Positions 60,430 to 64,000 of a stretch of DNA of 64,000 bases are shown here, one piece after another. Numbering within the stretch: position 1 is the first letter of the stretch; the number at the start of each line of letters is the position of its first letter. Source of the DNA: Micromonospora sp. WMMD1102 (GTDB taxonomy: Bacteria > Actinomycetota > Actinomycetes > Mycobacteriales > Micromonosporaceae); NCBI RefSeq assembly GCF_029626265.1, contig NZ_JARUBN010000001.1, positions 3,348,001-3,412,000 on the forward strand, written 5' to 3'. The notes beneath the pieces are model-generated. The model did not search any database. It was not told the origin of the DNA and saw nothing but the letters and a program-made list of their open reading frames with translations. Position numbers and translations under genes: made by a program.

Positions 60430-60510
60430 GTCCCGGTCGGGGAGGACGGTCCTAGCGTCGGAGACGGATGGGCGTCACGACGACGTCCGGACCGGGCGGA
60501 AGGAGAAGTC

Positions 60511-61188
60511 ATGAGACAGTGGCTGGTGCAGGACGTGATGACCACGGACGTCGTCACCGTCGGGGTGGAGACGCCGTACCGGGCGATCGTCGGCCTGCTC
60601 GCCGAGCGGGGCGTCAGCGGCGTGCCGGTGGTGGACGAGTCCGGGCGGGTCCAGGGTGTCGTCTCCGAGTCGGACCTGCTGGCCAAGGTGGAGCTTACCG
60701 GGCAACCGGAGCCACGGCTCTTCGTCGGCCGACGGCAGCGGGCCGCCCGGACGCACGCGACCGCCTCGGTCGCCGAGCAGTTGATGACCGCGCCGCCGAT
60801 CACAGTGGTGGGCACCACCACGCTCACGACGGCGGCGAAACTGATGGAGGCGGAGCGGGTGAAGCGACTGCCGGTGGTGGACGAACTCGGCCGGTTGGTC
60901 GGCATCGTCTGCCGTGGTGACCTGCTCAGGGTCTATCTGCGGCCGGACGCCGACATCCGGGCCGATGTCGTCGACGACGTGCTGCGCCGGGTGCTCGCCA
61001 TCGAGGAGGGCGTGATCCGGGTCGCCGTCCAGGACGGCGTGGTCACCCTGGACGGCCGGCTGGACCGGCGCAGCACCGCGCAGATCGCGGTCCGGTTGGC
61101 GTACGCGGTGCCGGGTGTGGTCGACGTGACCGACCGGCTGGAGTACGCCTACGACGACGTGCAGGTGACGATCGGCATGATCGCGTGA
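60511..61188 (+). CDS. CBS-pair and BON domain protein
   Basis: 225 aa from ATG 60511, with AAGGAG six nt upstream. CBS1 about 5-60 (VQDVMTTDVVTVGVETPYRAIVGLL... GVPVVDESGRVQGVVSESDLL), CBS2 about 88-145 (VAEQLMTAPPITVV... RLPVVDELGRLVGIVCRGDLL), BON about 155-220 (VLAIEEGVIRVAVQDGVVTLDGRLDRRS... VPGVVDVTDRLEY). CBS pairs bind adenine nucleotides; BON domains bind membranes or lipids. Similar to hypoxic-response proteins (Hrp1 type) plus BON. The stop overlaps the ackA start. Confidence 0.93.
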   Translation: MRQWLVQDVMTTDVVTVGVETPYRAIVGLLAERGVSGVPVVDESGRVQGVVSESDLLAKVELTGQPEPRLFVGRRQRAARTHATASVAEQLMTAPPITVVGTTTLTTAAKLMEAERVKRLPVVDELGRLVGIVCRGDLLRVYLRPDADIRADVVDDVLRRVLAIEEGVIRVAVQDGVVTLDGRLDRRSTAQIAVRLAYAVPGVVDVTDRLEYAYDDVQVTIGMIA

Positions 61189-62360
61189 CGGTCCGCCCCT
61201 CCCGAGCGGAACCGGCACAGGTGCCGGCGCTCGGTGCCGGTCCGGTCCTGGCGCTCAACGCCGGCTCGTCGTCGTTGAAGTACGCGCTGCTCCGGGACGG
61301 CGGTCGGCTGGCCGGCGGCACGGTGGCGCGGATCGGCGAACCCGGCGCACCGGAGGCCGACCACGGCGGCGCGGTCGCCCGGGTGCTCGACGAGCTGGCC
61401 CGGCGCCACCCGACGCCGGTCGCGGTCGGCCACCGGATCGTGCACGGCGGCGACCGGTTTCGCCGGCCGACCGTGCTCGACGACGCGGTGGTGGCGCGGA
61501 TCGAGGAACTCTCCGGGCTGGCGCCGCTGCACAACCCGCCGGGCGTCGCCGTGATCCGGGCCGCCCGGCGGGCGCTGCCCGGCGTGCCCCAGGTGGCCGT
61601 CTTCGACACCGCGTTCCACGCCGACATGCCGGCCGAGGCGAGCCGCTACGCGCTGGACACCGAGACGGCCACCCGGTACGGCATCCGCCGGTACGGCTTC
61701 CACGGCATCTCGGTCCGGTACGTCGCCGCCGCCGCCGCGACCCTGCTCGACCGCCCGCTGGCCGAACTGCACCTGATCGTGCTGCACCTCGGCAACGGGG
61801 CCAGCGCGACGGCGGTGGCCGGTGGGCGTGGCGTCGACACCTCGATGGGGATGACCCCGCTGGAGGGGCTGGTGATGGGGACCCGGACCGGTGACATCGA
61901 CCCGGCCGTCGCCTTCCACCTGGCCCGCGCCGGCCTTTCCACCGACCGGATCGAGGAGCTTTACCAGCACCGGGGCGGGCTGCTCGGGCTCTGCGGCGAC
62001 AACGACATGCGTCGTGTCCTGACCCGCGCCGGAGCCGGGGACGAGGCCGCCGAGCACGCCCTGGCGATGTACTGCCACCGGATCCGCAAGTACGTCGGTG
62101 CCTACCACGCGGTGCTCGGCCGGCTGGACGCGGTCGTCTTCACCGCCGGTGTCGGTGAGCACAGTCCGGCGGTCCGGGGCCGGGCGCTGGCCGGGCTGGA
62201 GCCGCTGGGCATCGTCGTCGACCCGGCCCGTAACGCCGCCGGCCCGCCCGCCCGGGTCGTCTCGGCCGAGGGTGGCCGGGTCGCCGTCTGCGTCGTACCG
62301 ACCGACGAGGAACGCGGCATCGCCGAGGAGACCGCCGCCGCGCTGCGCCTCGCACACTGA
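61185..62360 (+). CDS. ackA: Acetate kinase
   Basis: 391 aa, GTG overlapping the CBS gene stop (GTGA). Signature ALNAGSSSLKYALL, VGHRIVHGG, VFDTAFHADMP, RYGFHGIS, LHLGNGASATAV, DTSMGMTPLEGLVMGTRTGDIDP and GVGEHS, all catalytic and nucleotide-binding motifs. Makes ATP and acetate from acetyl phosphate. With the phosphoketolase convergent to it, this forms a substrate-level phosphorylation route. No pta is present in this window. Confidence 0.97.
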   Translation: MTVRPSRAEPAQVPALGAGPVLALNAGSSSLKYALLRDGGRLAGGTVARIGEPGAPEADHGGAVARVLDELARRHPTPVAVGHRIVHGGDRFRRPTVLDDAVVARIEELSGLAPLHNPPGVAVIRAARRALPGVPQVAVFDTAFHADMPAEASRYALDTETATRYGIRRYGFHGISVRYVAAAAATLLDRPLAELHLIVLHLGNGASATAVAGGRGVDTSMGMTPLEGLVMGTRTGDIDPAVAFHLARAGLSTDRIEELYQHRGGLLGLCGDNDMRRVLTRAGAGDEAAEHALAMYCHRIRKYVGAYHAVLGRLDAVVFTAGVGEHSPAVRGRALAGLEPLGIVVDPARNAAGPPARVVSAEGGRVAVCVVPTDEERGIAEETAAALRLAH

Positions 62361-62361
62361 G

Positions 62362-62396
62362 CGGGCCCGCCGATCCTGTAAAGGTCGGCGGGCCCG
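62362..62396. terminator. Bidirectional terminator between ackA and phosphoketolase
   Basis: Perfect 12-bp stem (62362-62373 with 62385-62396), 11-nt loop with TGTAAAGG, then TT. It starts two bases after the ackA stop and ends 11 bases before the phosphoketolase stop. Confidence 0.8.
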
Positions 62397-62406
62397 TTCG
62401 GGAGGT

Positions 62407-64000
62407 TCAGCCGCGCGGTGCCCAGTCGCCGAGGGACCAGTCCCGTACCTCCGGCATGTCCTCGAGGTGCTCGACCACGTACGCCTCGTGCCGGGCGAGT
62501 TGCTGCTCGCACCAGCGGGCCAGTTCGGCGGCGCCCCGGGGCAGTCGCCGGGCGTTGTTGATCGCGTCCAGCACCAGGTGGTAGCGGGAGGTCCGGTTCC
62601 GTACCGTCATGTCGAACGGGGTGGTGGTGGTGCCCTGTTCCACGAAGCCGCGTACCCGGAACCGGTCGGCGTCCGGCCGCCCGTGCACGAGCTGGTGGAT
62701 GGCGCCCGGATAGCCGTGGAAGGCGAAGACCACGTCGACGGTGTCGGTGAACAGTTCGGTGAAGAGGGTCGGGCTCATCCCGTGCGGGTGGTCCTTCGGC
62801 CGGACCAGGGTCATCAGGTCGACGACGTTCACCACCCGGACCTTCATCCCGGGCAGCCGTTCCCGGAGGATCTGGGCGGCGGCGACGGTCTCCATGGTGA
62901 CCACGTCGCCGGCACAGGCGAGCACGATGTCCGGGTCGGTGCTGCCGTCGTCGGTGCCGGCCCACTCCCAGATGCCGGCGCCCTGGGCGCAGTGTGCCAT
63001 CGCGTCCGCCATCGACAGCCACTGCAACTGCGGCTGCTTGTCGATCACGAGCAGGTTGATGTACGACCGGGACCGCAGGCAGTGGTCGGCGACCGAGAGC
63101 AGGCAGTTGGCGTCCGGCGGCAGGTAGATCCGGGCGATGTCGCCGCGCTGGGTCAGCACCACCTGGATCAGCCCGGGACCCTGGTGTGAGAAGCCGTTGT
63201 GGTCGTTGCGCCAGGCGGTCGAGGTGAGCAGGATGTTCAGGCTGGGCACCTTGGCCCGCCACGGCAGGTGCCGGGCCTCCTGCAACCACTTGCCGTGCTG
63301 CACGGTCTGCGACGCGCTGACCATCGCGAACGCCTCGTAGGTGGCGAACATGCCGTGCCGGCCGGTCAGCGTGTATCCCTCCAGCCAGCCGTGGCAGTTG
63401 TGCTCGGAGAGTACCTCCATCACCCGGCCGTCGCGGCCGATCGCCACGTCGGCGTCGGTGACCTGTTCCATGAAGGCCCGGTCGGAGACCTCGAAGACGG
63501 CGCCGAGCCGGTTGCTGTTGGTCTCGTCCGGGCAGAACAGCCGGAACGTGTCGGGGTTGCGCCGGTAGACGTCCCGGAGGAGTTCGCCGAGCCGGCGGGT
63601 CGACTCGACCCGCAGCTTCGCCGGGGTCGGCACGTCGACCGCGTAGTCGCGGTAATCCGGCAGGTCCAGGTCGCGGGTGAGCAGCCCGCCGTTGGCGTGC
63701 GGCGACGCGCTCATCCGCAGGTCGCCCCGGGGTGGCAGGTCCCGCACGGTCTCGACGGGGGCGCCGGCACCGTCGAAGAGTTCCGCCGGCCGGTACGACC
63801 GCAGCCAGCTCTCCAGGATCGCCAGGTGCTCCGGGTTGTCCCGTACCCCGGAGAGCGGCACCTGGTGGGACCGCCAGCTGCCGGTGACCTTCACCCCGTC
63901 GACCTCCTCGGGGCCGGTCCAGCCCTTCGGTGACCGCAGGATGACCAGGGGCCAGCGTGGCCGGCTGCCGTCCCAGTCGCCGTCCCGGGCGGCCTGCTGG
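62407..64000 (-). CDS. xfp: Phosphoketolase (C-terminal two thirds; 5' end outside the window)
   Basis: The frame is open to the right edge. Visible segments: RPRWPLVILRSPKGWTGPEE (before GTG 63894, which is internal, not a start), the DETNSNRLGAVFE, EVLSEHNCHGWLEGYTLTGRHG, RNDHNGFSHQGPGLI and LPPDANCLLSVADHCLRS motifs, and the C-terminal domain (HGYPGAIHQLVHGR, GFVEQGTTTTPFDM). The enzyme splits xylulose-5-P or fructose-6-P with phosphate and thiamine-PP to acetyl phosphate, the substrate of the adjacent acetate kinase. Confidence 0.96.
   Translation of the reverse strand, partial: QQAARDGDWDGSRPRWPLVILRSPKGWTGPEEVDGVKVTGSWRSHQVPLSGVRDNPEHLAILESWLRSYRPAELFDGAGAPVETVRDLPPRGDLRMSASPHANGGLLTRDLDLPDYRDYAVDVPTPAKLRVESTRRLGELLRDVYRRNPDTFRLFCPDETNSNRLGAVFEVSDRAFMEQVTDADVAIGRDGRVMEVLSEHNCHGWLEGYTLTGRHGMFATYEAFAMVSASQTVQHGKWLQEARHLPWRAKVPSLNILLTSTAWRNDHNGFSHQGPGLIQVVLTQRGDIARIYLPPDANCLLSVADHCLRSRSYINLLVIDKQPQLQWLSMADAMAHCAQGAGIWEWAGTDDGSTDPDIVLACAGDVVTMETVAAAQILRERLPGMKVRVVNVVDLMTLVRPKDHPHGMSPTLFTELFTDTVDVVFAFHGYPGAIHQLVHGRPDADRFRVRGFVEQGTTTTPFDMTVRNRTSRYHLVLDAINNARRLPRGAAELARWCEQQLARHEAYVVEHLEDMPEVRDWSLGDWAPRG

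Noticed and set aside
63894..63894. GTG 63894 as the phosphoketolase start
   Set aside because: The frame continues upstream to the window edge with conserved phosphoketolase sequence (RPRWPLVILRSPKGWTGP).

Overview
The window reads as chromosomal DNA of a high-GC actinobacterium, most likely Micromonosporaceae (Micromonospora, Plantactinospora and relatives). Codons end almost always in G or C, GTG starts are common, and there is a mycothiol gene (mshC), an F420-dependent oxidoreductase, UppP, actinobacterial families of unknown role (SCO1664-like, DUF3090, DUF5703, DUF3140) and a DosR/DosS-type hypoxia module. The genus assignment is inference from gene content. No rRNA, tRNA, CRISPR array, IS element or prophage was found.

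Layout. 1-5.3 kb: end of a NarL-type two-component system, then a MacB-like ABC exporter with a 17-bp direct repeat in its upstream region. 5.4-10 kb: HAD phosphatase, zinc metallopeptidase lipoprotein, and a decayed junction where an oxalate decarboxylase remnant meets a truncated LAL-type regulator. 10.1-24.2 kb: a conserved core block of metH, PAC2 protein, GntR regulator, mshC, SCO1664-like, DUF3090, histidine phosphatase, uppP, LLM oxidoreductase, aldo/keto reductase, DUF5703 and an acidic protein. 24.4-32 kb: M20 peptidase, hemerythrin, ThuA-like, LysR, a frameshifted MFS transporter and a secreted S1 protease.

32-41 kb: a small gene and a DUF3140 gene, a ClpC-type ATPase, a NYN/PIN-like protein, then a four-gene operon (36318-40999). 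That operon encodes a helical-hairpin protein, a second hairpin-headed protein, a cytosolic FtsK/SpoIIIE ATPase with three ATPase-like modules (only the middle one intact), and a coiled-coil membrane protein. It looks like a divergent relative of ESX/type VII machinery and is the strongest candidate for an undescribed system. 41-43 kb: a JmjC ribosomal-oxygenase-type hydroxylase behind a gene for a peptide of 21-residue repeats, a second candidate (modified peptide plus hydroxylase).

43-51 kb: LacI regulator and divergent GH43 glycosidase with recognisable promoter and operators, then GNAT, YbhB/PEBP, DoxX-like, LtrA, DHFR-like and SDR genes. 51.4-64 kb: a coherent low-oxygen module of DoxX protein, two Acg-type nitroreductases, DevR and DevS (with the haem-ligand histidine of DosS), universal stress protein, GNAT/acyl-CoA synthetase fusion, CBS-BON protein, acetate kinase and phosphoketolase. 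acs-like, usp and devS overlap by 4 nt each. DosR-like palindromes lie in front of devR, acs/CBS and the DoxX gene. The likely logic is oxygen/redox sensing switching on redox proteins and a phosphoketolase-acetate kinase route to ATP.

Many intergenic spacers carry short tandem repeats (15-49 bp), and several strong hairpins act as terminators between genes.
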